Of a stretch of DNA of 64,000 nt, positions 36,830 through 46,569 are shown one piece after another. The DNA lies in contig CAJUHO010000001.1 in NCBI GenBank assembly GCA_910586195.1, forward strand, positions 51,882 to 115,881, written 5' to 3'. The notes beneath the pieces are model-generated. The model was not told the DNA's origin. It made no database searches and saw only the letters and a program-made list of their open reading frames with translations. Origin of the DNA: an uncultured Bacilli bacterium. GTDB taxonomy: Bacteria > Bacillota_I > Bacilli_A > RF39 > UBA660. A program made the position numbers and the translations under genes. Position 1 is the first letter of the stretch. Every line of letters starts with the position of its first letter.

Positions 36830-39523
36830 ATGAAAAAAATGAGTCATAATGAAATTAGAAGTATGTGGTTTGCTTTTTTTAAAAGTAAAGGTCACAAGAT
36901 AGTAGAAAGTGCATCATTAATACCAAAAGATGATAATAGTCTACTTTGGGTTAATGCGGGTGTTACCCCTTTAAAAAAATTTTTTGATGGTAGTGAAATT
37001 CCTGAATCTAGAAAAATCGCCAATATCCAAAGGTGTATTAGAACAAATGACATTGAAAATGTAGGAGTTACTAGGCGTCATTGTACATTTTTTGAAATGA
37101 TGGGAAACTTTTCTATTGGAGATTATTTTAAAGAAGAGGCGATTGAATTCGCTTATGAATTGTTGACATCATCAAAGTGGTTTGCTATTCCACTAGAACG
37201 CCTTTATGTGACTGTTTACACAGAAGATGATACTGCTTATAAAAAGTGGTTATCTTTAGGAATGCCAGATGATCATATTATTCGTCTAGATGAGAACTTT
37301 TGGGAAATAGGAGAAGGTCCATGCGGCCCAGATAGTGAAATTTTCTATGACAGAGGAGAAAAGTATGATCCTGATGGGGATGCTTTTGAGAAATTTAAAG
37401 TAGATGAGGATCAAGAGCGATATATTGAAATCTGGAATAATGTTTTTTCGCAATATAATGCGAAGGCTAATACACCTAGAAATAAATATAAAGAGCTTCC
37501 TCATAAAAATATTGATACAGGAGCAGGTCTTGAGAGATGGTGTTGTATTTTTCAAGATGTAGATAGTGCCTATGATACAGACCTATTACAACCAGTCATT
37601 GAACGAATAGAAAAAATGACAGGAATTTTATATGATGGACAGACTGCTTTTAAAGTAATTGCTGATCATATTAAGGCCATTACTTTCGCATTATCAGATG
37701 GTGCTATTTTTGAAAATGTTGGTCGTGGGTATGTTCTTCGAAGACTTTTGAGAAGAAGTGTTCGTTATGGAAAAAAGTTAGGATTAAACAAACCGTTTAT
37801 GTATTTATTAGTATCTGATGTAGTAGATATGATGGAAGAGGCTTATCCTTACCTAAATGATAATAGAGGAGTAGTGGAGGCCTTGGTTCTAGAGGAAGAA
37901 AAACTCTTTATGACAACGCTAGATGCGGGTGAGAGGCGTTTAATGGAACTTATGAAAAATTCACATGATAAAACAATTTCTGGAGAGGATGCCTTTAAGT
38001 TATATGATACTTTTGGTTTTCCATTTGAACTAACAGAAGAGTATTTAAAAGAACATCACTTTAGCGTAAGTCGTGAGGAATTTGAGCAGTATATGAAGTT
38101 ACAAAAAGAGCAATCTCAAAAAAACGCTAAAATGCATTCTTCTATGACGAGTAAACGTCAAATTTTTCTTGATTTTACGAGGGACTCAACCTTTGTTTAT
38201 GGACTTTACCGTCTAAAAAGTAGTGTTATTGGACTTTTTTCAGAGAGCGGTCAAGAAAAAAGCATTGAAAAAGAAGGATATATTGCTTTAAAAAGAACTT
38301 GTTTTTATGCAGAATCTGGTGGACAGGTAAGTGATACTGGAATGATTATTGGCAAGAATTTTAAGGCGAGAGTATTAGATGTTTTTAAAGCCCCTAATGG
38401 ACAACATATTCATAAGGTTCGCCTTTTAGATGGTGCTATTGAACTGAGGGATGACTGTGAAATTGTTGTAGATAAAGAACGAAGAAGAACAATAGAGGCC
38501 AATCATTCTAGTGTACATCTACTTCATTATGCACTTCGTAATATATTGGGTGATAAGGTTTATCAAGCTGGTAGTTACATTGATGAGGAACGTTTAAGAC
38601 TAGATTTTACTTATCCAAAGAAACTTACTGATGATGATGTTTTAGAAGTTGAAAATCAAGTAAATGAATTAATTCGGAAAAAGCAAATCATTTCTACAGA
38701 GGTAATGCCCATAGATAAGGCTAAAAAATTAGGCGCTATGGCACTATTTACAGAAAAATATGGAGAAGTAGTTCGTGTTGTTAAAATTGGTAAATCTATC
38801 GAGTTATGTGGGGGAACCCATGCCAATAATACAAAAGATATTGAAAAATTTGCGATATTTTCTTATGAATCAAAGGGAAGTAATACTTACCGAATAGAAG
38901 CTGTTACTGGAAAGAAGATAGAAAACACTCTATTTAATGTTATTAAGCCATATAATGATGAAATGATTAAATTATTGATGAAAGCACGTGCTATTCTAGA
39001 TGAGGCAAGCAAAAATGGTATTGTTTTAGATTTCGATGTTCATATTGATAATTCAAAACCAGAATCCTACAAAGATATTATTTTTAATTGTAATGAATTA
39101 GGATATATCCAAGGCGAAGTAAGAGATTTAGAAAAGAAATTTCAAGAACAGATGAAAAGTGTAGCATTAAAAGATTTAGGTAAATATAGGGAAATGTTGC
39201 GAAAAAAAGATGGACTTTCTTATATCGTAATGCCAATAGATAATGCTGATAATTATATGTTAAAAGTGATTGCAGATCATCTAGCAAATGAATTAGAACC
39301 GTGTGTAATCTTTTTAGCAAATGTGAAGGATGATAGTAGCGTGAATTTTATCTGTCGTAGTAGTGCCTCTCTTCATGCAGGGCTTTTAATGAAAAAAGTA
39401 TCTACATTTTGTAATGGAAATGGGGGAGGTAGTAACACCTTTGCCCAAGGTGGAACAAAAAAAGTAGATGATTTAGAAAAATTATTAAAAGAAATCAAAC
39501 AGGAAATTATTCATGGAAAATAG
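36830..39523 (+). CDS. alaS: Alanyl-tRNA synthetase
   Basis: 897 codons from ATG 36830, behind GGAGAAGAG. Class II core (MSHNEIRSMWFAFFKSKGH, FEMMGNFSIGDYFKEEAI, WNNVFSQYNA, DTGAGLERW), the editing domain with zinc ligands HSSVHLLHYAL and CGGTHANN, then the C-Ala dimerisation domain ending NGNGGGSNTFAQGG. Charges tRNA-Ala and so closes the loop with the upstream GCT-reading T-box. holA starts within its last codons. Confidence 0.97.
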   Translation: MKKMSHNEIRSMWFAFFKSKGHKIVESASLIPKDDNSLLWVNAGVTPLKKFFDGSEIPESRKIANIQRCIRTNDIENVGVTRRHCTFFEMMGNFSIGDYFKEEAIEFAYELLTSSKWFAIPLERLYVTVYTEDDTAYKKWLSLGMPDDHIIRLDENFWEIGEGPCGPDSEIFYDRGEKYDPDGDAFEKFKVDEDQERYIEIWNNVFSQYNAKANTPRNKYKELPHKNIDTGAGLERWCCIFQDVDSAYDTDLLQPVIERIEKMTGILYDGQTAFKVIADHIKAITFALSDGAIFENVGRGYVLRRLLRRSVRYGKKLGLNKPFMYLLVSDVVDMMEEAYPYLNDNRGVVEALVLEEEKLFMTTLDAGERRLMELMKNSHDKTISGEDAFKLYDTFGFPFELTEEYLKEHHFSVSREEFEQYMKLQKEQSQKNAKMHSSMTSKRQIFLDFTRDSTFVYGLYRLKSSVIGLFSESGQEKSIEKEGYIALKRTCFYAESGGQVSDTGMIIGKNFKARVLDVFKAPNGQHIHKVRLLDGAIELRDDCEIVVDKERRRTIEANHSSVHLLHYALRNILGDKVYQAGSYIDEERLRLDFTYPKKLTDDDVLEVENQVNELIRKKQIISTEVMPIDKAKKLGAMALFTEKYGEVVRVVKIGKSIELCGGTHANNTKDIEKFAIFSYESKGSNTYRIEAVTGKKIENTLFNVIKPYNDEMIKLLMKARAILDEASKNGIVLDFDVHIDNSKPESYKDIIFNCNELGYIQGEVRDLEKKFQEQMKSVALKDLGKYREMLRKKDGLSYIVMPIDNADNYMLKVIADHLANELEPCVIFLANVKDDSSVNFICRSSASLHAGLLMKKVSTFCNGNGGGSNTFAQGGTKKVDDLEKLLKEIKQEIIHGK

Positions 39524-40460
39524 GTGTTATTTAATTGAATATTCTGATAATTATCTCTTTCGAGGGAAAGTGGAGGAATTGATTCATAAACATCAATTTC
39601 AACAATCAGAAATTACTTATTATGATTTAGAAGATGCTACATTAGCACATGTATTAGAAGATTTAGATACATACTCTTTTTTGACACCACAAAAAGTAAT
39701 TGTTATTTCTAATGCTTTATTTTTAGCATCTTCTGATATAAAATTTAGTGACGAAGAGATAAATCATATTATGAAGTATTTGGATAATCCAAATCCTGAT
39801 GTTTTATTTATCATGGGAGTAGTAAAGTTTGATGAAAGAAAAAAGATTGTTAAAAATATTAAGAAAAAAATCCCTGTAATAACAGTTAATCCTGACGTTA
39901 TGCAATATACTAAAGATTTACTAAAAGATTATAAGGTTGAAAATGATGCCTTATTATTGTTAATAGATTATTGTAATAATAGTGTTTCTAAGATTACTCA
40001 TGAGTGTGAGAAGTTAAAAATGTTTGCTATTGATACAATGGAGATAAGAAGAGAAGATATAAAAAAAATAGTTACAAAAGATTTGACAGAGTTAGATACT
40101 ATTGCCTTTGACTTTGTAAAATATATTGCATTAAAAGATAAGAAGAGAATGTTTAATTGTTATCAAATATTAAAAGAAAATAGTTTCGATATTCATTCGA
40201 CGATTGGGCTTATTGAAAGCCAAATTCGACTTATTTATCAAGTTTTATTAGGAAAAAAGAAGAGGATGTCCAAGGATGAGATTGCTAAATATTTAAAAGA
40301 ACATCCCTATCGTATTCAGAAAACCTTAGAATTTTTACCTTTTTATACAGAAAATGATATTCGGAACTTAATTCATAAATTACACGAACTAGATTATAAA
40401 ATTAAGAGTGGACAAATAGAGGCCACTTTAGGTTTTGAAGTATTTTTGCTTTATATTTAA
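39513..40460 (+). CDS. holA: DNA polymerase III subunit delta
   Basis: 315 codons overlapping alaS by 11 bases. Clamp-loader delta: domain I with YLFRGKVEELI and SFLTPQKVIVISNALFL, a central AAA-like region lacking a P-loop, and a C-terminal collar domain (DLTELDTIAFDFVKYIALKD, LGFEVFLLYI). Opens the sliding clamp. Divergent family but length and pattern fit. Confidence 0.88.
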   Translation: MENRCYLIEYSDNYLFRGKVEELIHKHQFQQSEITYYDLEDATLAHVLEDLDTYSFLTPQKVIVISNALFLASSDIKFSDEEINHIMKYLDNPNPDVLFIMGVVKFDERKKIVKNIKKKIPVITVNPDVMQYTKDLLKDYKVENDALLLLIDYCNNSVSKITHECEKLKMFAIDTMEIRREDIKKIVTKDLTELDTIAFDFVKYIALKDKKRMFNCYQILKENSFDIHSTIGLIESQIRLIYQVLLGKKKRMSKDEIAKYLKEHPYRIQKTLEFLPFYTENDIRNLIHKLHELDYKIKSGQIEATLGFEVFLLYI

Positions 40461-40504
40461 AATAAGAATAATTAAAAATATTGAAAATAAATTAGGTGAT
40501 ATAG

Positions 40505-40912
40505 ATGAAAAATAGAAGTGAATTGCGTGAAATAATAATGAAAGTCATATACCAAGTATTGATTTATGATAATACAAATTTAAATTATAGTGTTGATGAC
40601 TTAATTGAAGAACAAATTGAAATAGAAAATGATTATGTGGAGACTATGGTACATGGAATTTTAGAAAATAAAGATGCCTTGTTTCATCTTGCCAATAAAT
40701 ATTTAGTAGACTGGAAAATAGAGCGTTTAAATAAAGTGGATCAGGTGATTTTGTGTCTTGGAATATATGAGTTAATGTATACGGAGACTCCTGCTGTTGT
40801 GGCTATTAATGAGGCAATAGAGTTATCTCATAAATATAGTGAAGAAGCAGTTACAAAAATGATTAATGGGGTTTTAGATAACATTTATCATAGTGAGGAT
40901 TATAATGAATGA
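40505..40912 (+). CDS. nusB: Transcription antitermination factor NusB
   Basis: 135 codons, all helical, with the family pattern SELREIIMKVIYQVLIYD, LVDWKIERLNKVDQVILCLGIYEL, TPAVVAINEAIELSHKYSEE and INGVLDNI. Binds boxA of rRNA leaders with NusE. The stop overlaps xseA by 8 bases, as in the Bacillus nusB-folD-xseA-xseB region. Confidence 0.95.
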   Translation: MKNRSELREIIMKVIYQVLIYDNTNLNYSVDDLIEEQIEIENDYVETMVHGILENKDALFHLANKYLVDWKIERLNKVDQVILCLGIYELMYTETPAVVAINEAIELSHKYSEEAVTKMINGVLDNIYHSEDYNE

Positions 40913-42158
40913 TAAATATATTACGATTAGTAGTTTAACTAAATATATTAAATATAAAATTGATAATGATATCCATTTGCAGGAAGTGTATATCAAGGGA
41001 GAAATTTCTAATTTTAAGGCTCATTCTAGAGGGCACTTTTACTTTACATTAAAGGATGAGACAAGTCGTATCAATGCCATTATGTTTGCCTCCTCTGCTT
41101 CTAAGCTCGCTTTTGTCCCAAAGGATGGAATGAAAGTTTTTGTGACGGGAAAAGTGAGTGTTTACGAGGCAACAGGAGCTTACCAAATTTATGTATCAGA
41201 GCTTTTGGAAGATGGTGTTGGTAATTTATATGTTGCTTATGAACAATTGAAGAAAAAATTGGAAGGAGAAGGTTTATTTCAACAGCAGCATAAAAAGAAA
41301 ATTCCAAAAATCCCCCAAAAAATAGGAATTATAACCGCACCAACAGGGGCGGCAATACGTGATATTCTTTCAACAATTAATAGAAGATGGAGATATGCCA
41401 ATACCTTTCTTTATCCGGCTTTAGTACAGGGTATGGATGCAAAAGATGATATTGTTAGACAAATAAAAAGAGCAGATATGGATAATTTAGATGTATTAAT
41501 TATAGGCCGTGGTGGAGGCTCTATTGAAGATTTATGGAGTTTTAACGAAGAAGTAGTTGCTAGAGCTATTTATGAGGCTAAAACACCTATTATTAGTGCT
41601 GTAGGACATGAGGTGGATTTTACAATTGCAGATTTTGTAGCAGACGTTCGGGCGCCTACGCCAACAGGAGCAGCAGAAATGGCTGTTCCAAACGAACGAG
41701 ACATTAAAAATCAGTTAATGCAATTAAAAATTCGTACAACAAAAGTGATTGATAATTTGCTTCTTTTAAAAAGGCAAGAATTAAAACGTATTACCGATAA
41801 ATATATTTTTAAAAATCCAGTTATGATTTATCAGGCTAAAGAACAAAGTTTTAGTTATCTTTTGGACCGTTTAAAACTATGTAGTAAAAATATAATCATT
41901 AAAAATCAACAAAAAATAGATTACTATAAAAATAGTTTTATTTTTAAAAATCCAAAATTATTATTGGATAATAAAAAGCATCAATATTTGCAACTATTAT
42001 CTAAATTAGAACCATTAAGTCCACTTCTTACTTTAAAACGTGGCTATATTATTGCTAAAAGTAAAAATAAGGCTATTCAATATAAAAAAGATCTAAAAAA
42101 AGATGATAAATTAGAATTAACATTTCAAGATGGCGTGGTAGACGTAACAGTATTATAG
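40905..42158 (+). CDS. xseA: Exodeoxyribonuclease VII large subunit
   Basis: 417 codons from ATG 40905, inside the end of nusB. N-terminal OB fold (YIKGEISNFKAHSRGHFYFTLKDE), then the nuclease domain with IGIITAPTGAAIRDILSTI, IGRGGGSIEDLWSFNEE and SAVGHEVDFTIADFVAD, and a long C-terminal coiled coil. Degrades single-stranded DNA with XseB, which follows after 14 bases. Confidence 0.96.
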   Translation: MNDKYITISSLTKYIKYKIDNDIHLQEVYIKGEISNFKAHSRGHFYFTLKDETSRINAIMFASSASKLAFVPKDGMKVFVTGKVSVYEATGAYQIYVSELLEDGVGNLYVAYEQLKKKLEGEGLFQQQHKKKIPKIPQKIGIITAPTGAAIRDILSTINRRWRYANTFLYPALVQGMDAKDDIVRQIKRADMDNLDVLIIGRGGGSIEDLWSFNEEVVARAIYEAKTPIISAVGHEVDFTIADFVADVRAPTPTGAAEMAVPNERDIKNQLMQLKIRTTKVIDNLLLLKRQELKRITDKYIFKNPVMIYQAKEQSFSYLLDRLKLCSKNIIIKNQQKIDYYKNSFIFKNPKLLLDNKKHQYLQLLSKLEPLSPLLTLKRGYIIAKSKNKAIQYKKDLKKDDKLELTFQDGVVDVTVL

Positions 42159-42172
42159 TATAAGGAGAAAAT

Positions 42173-42403
42173 ATGGAAGAGAAGAAAAATGAATTAAGTT
42201 TTGAAGAAAATTTAGAACAGTTATCAAAAATTGTAGAAAAACTAGAAACGGGAGAAATTCCATTAGATGATGCTATTTGTGAGTTCCAAAAAGCAACATT
42301 ATTAGCAAAATCATGTGACGAAAAATTGAAGTCAGCAGAAGATGCAATATGTAAAATGGTAAGTGATAGTGGAGAATTAGAAGACTTTGAAATAGGAGAA
42401 TAA
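42173..42403 (+). CDS. xseB: Exodeoxyribonuclease VII small subunit
   Basis: 76 codons, AAGGAG upstream. SFEENLEQLSKIVEKLETGEIPLDDAICEFQKA is the diagnostic two-helix motif. Cotranscribed with xseA. Confidence 0.95.
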   Translation: MEEKKNELSFEENLEQLSKIVEKLETGEIPLDDAICEFQKATLLAKSCDEKLKSAEDAICKMVSDSGELEDFEIGE

Positions 42404-42434
42404 GTCTTTTATTTTTGGTAATATTTATAACTAG

Positions 42435-42460
42435 TAATTTTTATAAAAATAATCATACTA
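42435..42460 (+). promoter_or_regulatory. Possible sigma-F/sigma-G promoter of spoIVB
   Basis: CATACTA at 42454-42460 matches the forespore -10 consensus, with a weak GTAAT about 15 bases upstream. spoIVB is forespore-expressed in Bacillus, which supports the reading. Confidence 0.35.
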
Positions 42461-42498
42461 TAAATGTAGCCAATCGTTTTTAAAAGGAGATGATGTTT

Positions 42499-43482
42499 AT
42501 GAATTTTAAAAACAAGCTACGATTTCTTTTTGCCTTTCTTTTATTTATTCTACCACTAAATGTCTTTGCTTATTCAGAATATATTATTCCTGGTGGTCAA
42601 ACTGTTGGAATTGAAGTAAATTCAAAAGGAGTTTTAATAGTTGGATTTTATAAAGTAAATAATACTTATATTGGCCGTGATGCGGGCTTTGAAGTTGGGG
42701 ACAAAATCCTAAAACTAGATGGAAAAGAAGTAAATACTACTGAAGAAATGATTCAAACTATTGAACAAAATGCGAATAAAGAACTGACGTTTACTATAAT
42801 GCGTGATAAGCAGGAAAAAATAATAAAGTTTACTCTTGTTCCTGATGAAAGTGGCGTATATAAAACGGGACTTTATGTAAAAAATCAAATTAATGGGATT
42901 GGAACTTTAACTTATGTTGATCCAGAAACTTTAAAATTTGGTGCTTTGGGTCATGAAATTATTGAAAAAACAACGGCTTTAAAATTTGAAATTAAAGATG
43001 GAACAATATTTAATGCTGTTGTAACAGGGATTACCAAAAGCGAGCGTAATAAAGCAGGTGAAAAAAATGCTACTTATAATAAGAGTCAATTATATGGAAA
43101 AATAGAGGATAATGAAATATCAGGTATTTTTGGAAATTATACAGCATCCCTTCCTAATTTTGAAAAACTCAAAGTAGCAAAGCCAGCAGAAGTTCATACT
43201 GGTGAGGCAGTTATTCGAACAGTTGTAGAAGGAGAAACAATTAATGAATATACCATTAAAATCTTAAAGTTAGATGATAGCAGTAAGACAAAAAATATTT
43301 TATTTGAAATTACAGATAAGAAATTGCTTGAGAAAACAGGTGGTGTAGTTCAGGGAATGAGTGGTTCTCCAATTATTCAGGATAATAAAATAGTAGGTGC
43401 AGTAACACATGTAATAGTAAATGATAGTTCGAAAGGATATGGTATATTTATTACTACTATGTTAGAAGAAGGCGAAAATTAA
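42499..43482 (+). CDS. spoIVB: SpoIVB serine peptidase (S55)
   Basis: 327 codons from ATG 42499, nine bases after AAAGGAG; two ATGs closer to that site are in frame but badly spaced. Signal/membrane segment (FLFAFLLFILPLNVFA), a PDZ domain (AGFEVGDKILKLDGKEVNTTEEM), then the S55 catalytic part with GALGHEI (His) and GVVQGMSGSPII (Ser). Secreted from the forespore, it triggers sigma-K processing. Follows xseAB close to where Bacillus has recN-spoIVB. Confidence 0.96.
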   Translation: MNFKNKLRFLFAFLLFILPLNVFAYSEYIIPGGQTVGIEVNSKGVLIVGFYKVNNTYIGRDAGFEVGDKILKLDGKEVNTTEEMIQTIEQNANKELTFTIMRDKQEKIIKFTLVPDESGVYKTGLYVKNQINGIGTLTYVDPETLKFGALGHEIIEKTTALKFEIKDGTIFNAVVTGITKSERNKAGEKNATYNKSQLYGKIEDNEISGIFGNYTASLPNFEKLKVAKPAEVHTGEAVIRTVVEGETINEYTIKILKLDDSSKTKNILFEITDKKLLEKTGGVVQGMSGSPIIQDNKIVGAVTHVIVNDSSKGYGIFITTMLEEGEN

Positions 43483-43506
43483 AGGTGCTTAGTAGCATCT
43501 TTTTTT
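43483..43506 (+). terminator. Terminator after spoIVB
   Basis: AGGTGCT (43483-43489) with AGCATCT (43494-43500), one G-T pair, then seven Ts. Confidence 0.75.
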
Positions 43507-43524
43507 GATCGATTTGAAAATTTT

Positions 43525-43553
43525 GTATTTTTTTATATTATTAATCCATAATA
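43525..43553 (+). promoter_or_regulatory. Possible sigma-G promoter of the DUF421 gene
   Basis: GTATT (43525-43529) and CATAATA (43547-43553), spacer 17. Fits the forespore pattern loosely; weak evidence alone. Confidence 0.3.
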
Positions 43554-43568
43554 CTAATGGTGAAGAGT

Positions 43569-44285
43569 ATGGATATTAATGTTAAAGAAGTTTTAGGGAT
43601 TATTCCTAGTAGTTTGATTTCTTTGTTAACTTTATTTTTGATTACAAAAATTATTGGCAAAAAACAGGTTTCCGAACTTAGTTTATTTGATTATGTAATT
43701 GGTATTTCCATCGGAAACTTTTCTGCTGAAATGATTATTAATCAGGATGTACAATATGTAAATGGTATGATGGCTATCGCTGTCTTTGGTGTAACAGCAT
43801 GGTTTGTCAATTTATTATCAAGAAAAAGTATTGTGGTAAGGCGCTTATTGATGGGAACACCTACTACAATAATAGAAAATGGTGTAATTCTCGAAAAAAG
43901 TTTAAAAGATTTAAATATGGATATTAATGATTTATTAGAGTATTGTAGAAGTGCTGGATATTTCCACATTGAAGAGGTGGCATTTGCAGTAATGGAAGCT
44001 AATGGCCAATTAAGTATTTTGCCAAAAGGTTCTTATAAACCTGTTACGTTAAAGGATATGAAAATAGCAGGTAGCAAAGAGGAATTAGATAGTAATATTA
44101 TTATAGATGGTAAGTTCATGGAAGAAAACATTAAAAACTCATCTAAAGGGATGGACTGGATTCAAAAGGAACTAAAGAAAAATGGATATAATAAGCCTGA
44201 TGATATTCTTTTAGGAATTATTAGTAGTAATAAGTTAGTACTTTATCCAAAAAATAGGGAAGATTCCAGAGAAGTTTTAGAATAA
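43569..44285 (+). CDS. DUF421 (YetF/YcaP-like) membrane protein
   Basis: 238 codons from ATG 43569, behind GGTGAAGAG. Three N-terminal membrane helices with LITKIIGKKQVSELSLFDYVIGISIGNFSAE, then the cytoplasmic DUF421 domain (GTPTTIIENGVILEKSLKDLNMDINDLLEYCRSAGYFHIEEVAFAVME). Several Bacillus members are spore-inner-membrane proteins affecting germination, which fits the position after spoIVB, but the function here is inferred. Confidence 0.88.
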   Translation: MDINVKEVLGIIPSSLISLLTLFLITKIIGKKQVSELSLFDYVIGISIGNFSAEMIINQDVQYVNGMMAIAVFGVTAWFVNLLSRKSIVVRRLLMGTPTTIIENGVILEKSLKDLNMDINDLLEYCRSAGYFHIEEVAFAVMEANGQLSILPKGSYKPVTLKDMKIAGSKEELDSNIIIDGKFMEENIKNSSKGMDWIQKELKKNGYNKPDDILLGIISSNKLVLYPKNREDSREVLE

Positions 44286-44299
44286 ATATAGGTGATATC

Positions 44300-44593
44300 A
44301 TGAAGGTATGGAAGAAAGTTCACTTGAAAGAACAAGATAAAAACATTAATATATTAAGTAATACTATTACTAATTATTTATATACAAATGGGCCGCTGGA
44401 GCAATTGTGTATGAAATATCATGTTAATCATCAGGAAATAAAAAAATATATTGCTAATAGAATTGCTGGAATCTTAGTAATTTATATTGCTAATGATCAA
44501 AGAAGAATACATGATATTGTAAATCGGTATTATACAAAAGAGACCTTTTTATCTCATATCATTCCAGAACTAGAGGGATATATAGATCAATAG
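44300..44593 (+). CDS. Small helical hypothetical protein
   Basis: 97 codons 14 bases after the DUF421 gene, with a GGTGATATC site. Soluble, Tyr/Asn/Ile-rich (KYHVNHQEIKKYIANRIAGILVIYIANDQRRIHDIVNRYY). No family recognised. Likely the second gene of the DUF421 operon; a strong terminator follows. Confidence 0.65.
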   Translation: MKVWKKVHLKEQDKNINILSNTITNYLYTNGPLEQLCMKYHVNHQEIKKYIANRIAGILVIYIANDQRRIHDIVNRYYTKETFLSHIIPELEGYIDQ

Positions 44594-44595
44594 TA

Positions 44596-44626
44596 AAAAA
44601 GATTGGATATTTTCCAATCTTTTTGC
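44596..44626. terminator. Strong terminator (works in both directions)
   Basis: AAAAAGATTGGA (44596-44607) pairs over 12 bases with TCCAATCTTTTT (44613-44624). It lies between convergent genes. Confidence 0.8.
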
Positions 44627-44634
44627 CGCAATTA

Positions 44635-44721
44635 TTAAATATATAATAAGGCACTTATAAAGCTTGCTATCATGGCAAGTACCATAATAATCGCAACAAC
44701 ACGAATTACTTTTTTATTCAT
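44635..44721 (-). CDS. 28-residue membrane peptide (DUF4044-like)
   Basis: MNKKVIRVVAIIMVLAMIAS followed by FISALLYI, from the ATG at 44721 with GAGGTG seven bases upstream. The Lys-rich start and single helix with MVLAM resemble DUF4044 miniproteins of Firmicutes. Divergent from spoIIM. Confidence 0.6.
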   Translation of the reverse strand: MNKKVIRVVAIIMVLAMIASFISALLYI

Positions 44722-44823
44722 AGAGGTCACCTCTTTCTTATTATAAAATAAATGGGGAAAATTGTAAATTCTTTTTCTACATGAAATAATTTTTTCTCTA
44801 ATATAGTTTATTAGAGGTGAAAT

Positions 44824-45417
44824 ATGAAACCACAAACACAAAATCAAAAAAAATTATTTATAGGGTTAATTATTGGAGCAGGAATTAGTATTCTTTTAGG
44901 AATTGTTATTATGGCACTATTATCTAAAAATAATAAAGAATTAGTGACGAACACTATCACCGCTTTTATGAGTCAAGTAAAAAAAGGAAATTTAAATTAT
45001 CAGCAGGCGATTATACAAAGTCTTATGCAAAATAGTATAGAATGTATTTTATTATTCTTTTTAGGAATGTCTATTATTGGAATACCGATAACACTTTTTT
45101 TATTCTTTAGTCATGCGTTTGTCTTAGGATTTTCGATGGTTAGCATTTTTCATGTATATAAATGGAAGGGAATCTTATTAGCTCTTATTTATTCATTACC
45201 ACAAGTTCTTAATCTTCTAATCTTACTTGTTTTCTGTTACTTTTCTTTACTTTTTTCTAAATATTTATTTTATCAATTATTTTTAAAGAAAGATATTTCC
45301 TTTAAAAGAATCATGAACCGTTATGTAAAAGTATTTGGGATATGTTTTGGACTATTATTAATAAGCAGTACTATAGAAATATTTTTAGTTCCTAAAATTT
45401 TAAAATTTATTTTATAA
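44824..45417 (+). CDS. spoIIM: Stage II sporulation protein M
   Basis: 197 codons, about five membrane helices. Family features: an extracytoplasmic loop (TAFMSQVKKGNLNYQQAIIQSLMQNSIECILLFFLGMSIIGIPI) and FFSHAFVLGFSMVSIFHVYKWKGILLALIYSLPQ. Scaffold of the SpoIID-SpoIIM-SpoIIP engulfment machine. In Bacillus it lies near xerD and deoB; here mnmA, hypotheticals and the two phages separate them. Confidence 0.93.
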   Translation: MKPQTQNQKKLFIGLIIGAGISILLGIVIMALLSKNNKELVTNTITAFMSQVKKGNLNYQQAIIQSLMQNSIECILLFFLGMSIIGIPITLFLFFSHAFVLGFSMVSIFHVYKWKGILLALIYSLPQVLNLLILLVFCYFSLLFSKYLFYQLFLKKDISFKRIMNRYVKVFGICFGLLLISSTIEIFLVPKILKFIL

Positions 45418-45495
45418 AATAATATGAATTTTAGTTTATACTTTTGGATTAGTCTTATAAATAATCTCTATAATATATTTTCTAATATGATATTA

Positions 45496-46452
45496 TTAAT
45501 GATATTTAGAAAAATTTTTTATATAATCATAAATTAATGGAATTAATATTACTGTTGAGATATAATTATAAACGTCTATAATAGCTTGATTAATAGGAAA
45601 AGCTTTATCTGTCAATATTGAAATATATACTATTGAAATTGATACAATAATTGATATACTTGTAATTTTTTTAGTTACTTTATGACTATCATTGTTAAGG
45701 TCATCAACAATATGGAGTATAATATTTATTTTATTTTTCAAAAAACAAATGGTTAACTGGAAAACAATAACTACTAAATTAAGTATAATAGTGGGCACAG
45801 CTAAAAATGAGTATATTATTATATCAATAATATAAAAAGTTTTAGAATTAAATTTTTTATAAAGAAGAAAATCATAGTCTTTTAATTTAGGAGAAATACT
45901 ATTAGATGGTTTTTTTTTCAAAGTAATAGGTTTTAAGATAATAATATTTGAGATTAATATTGTAAGGTTTTCGAATAAGAAAAATAAAAATAGCATTATT
46001 TTTATTAGCAAATAGGAAATAAGGAGTAATTCTTTAACAGTGTGATTAATATTAGAACAAAAACCATAGTAGACAGTTGGAGCATATGATGAACAAAATA
46101 TTATAAAAATAATTTCAGACCACAGTTTAAAATATTTAGTTTCTGTAGAGAGAGTTTGACATTTTTTTAATATATTATAAAAACTTTTAATTAAAATAAT
46201 ACTAGGTATAATAAAATATACAAGCCAAGAAAAAGTAACGTTATATTTAATATAAGAATATACAAATAGTATTACCATAGCTAAAAACAAAATATGTATT
46301 TTGCATTTTTCAACACTATTTAATGTTGGCATAGTATTTAACTTCGTTTTTTTCTGTTTATAATTTATAATTGTTGTTAAAAATAAATTCATCAAAAGTA
46401 GTAAACCTATTATAATTTCAAATACAGTATCATTTAAAATGAAATTTATCAT
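45496..46452 (-). CDS. Multi-pass membrane protein of unknown function
   Basis: 318 codons from ATG 46452 with GGAGGG upstream. Eight or so hydrophobic helices separated by Lys/Asn-rich loops (for example KKKPSNSISPKLKDYDFLLYKKF). Extremely AT-rich even for this genome, suggesting acquisition. No family recognised. Stands alone on the minus strand. Confidence 0.65.
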   Translation of the reverse strand: MINFILNDTVFEIIIGLLLLMNLFLTTIINYKQKKTKLNTMPTLNSVEKCKIHILFLAMVILFVYSYIKYNVTFSWLVYFIIPSIILIKSFYNILKKCQTLSTETKYFKLWSEIIFIIFCSSYAPTVYYGFCSNINHTVKELLLISYLLIKIMLFLFFLFENLTILISNIIILKPITLKKKPSNSISPKLKDYDFLLYKKFNSKTFYIIDIIIYSFLAVPTIILNLVVIVFQLTICFLKNKINIILHIVDDLNNDSHKVTKKITSISIIVSISIVYISILTDKAFPINQAIIDVYNYISTVILIPLIYDYIKNFSKYH

Positions 46453-46569
46453 AATACCCTCCACAATAACCTGGTTATATATTTTATCAACTTATTAAAT
46501 GAATATCAATCATAAATTGTAGAATTTAAGATATAATCAATTTATTTATAACGATATCTATAATTATGT

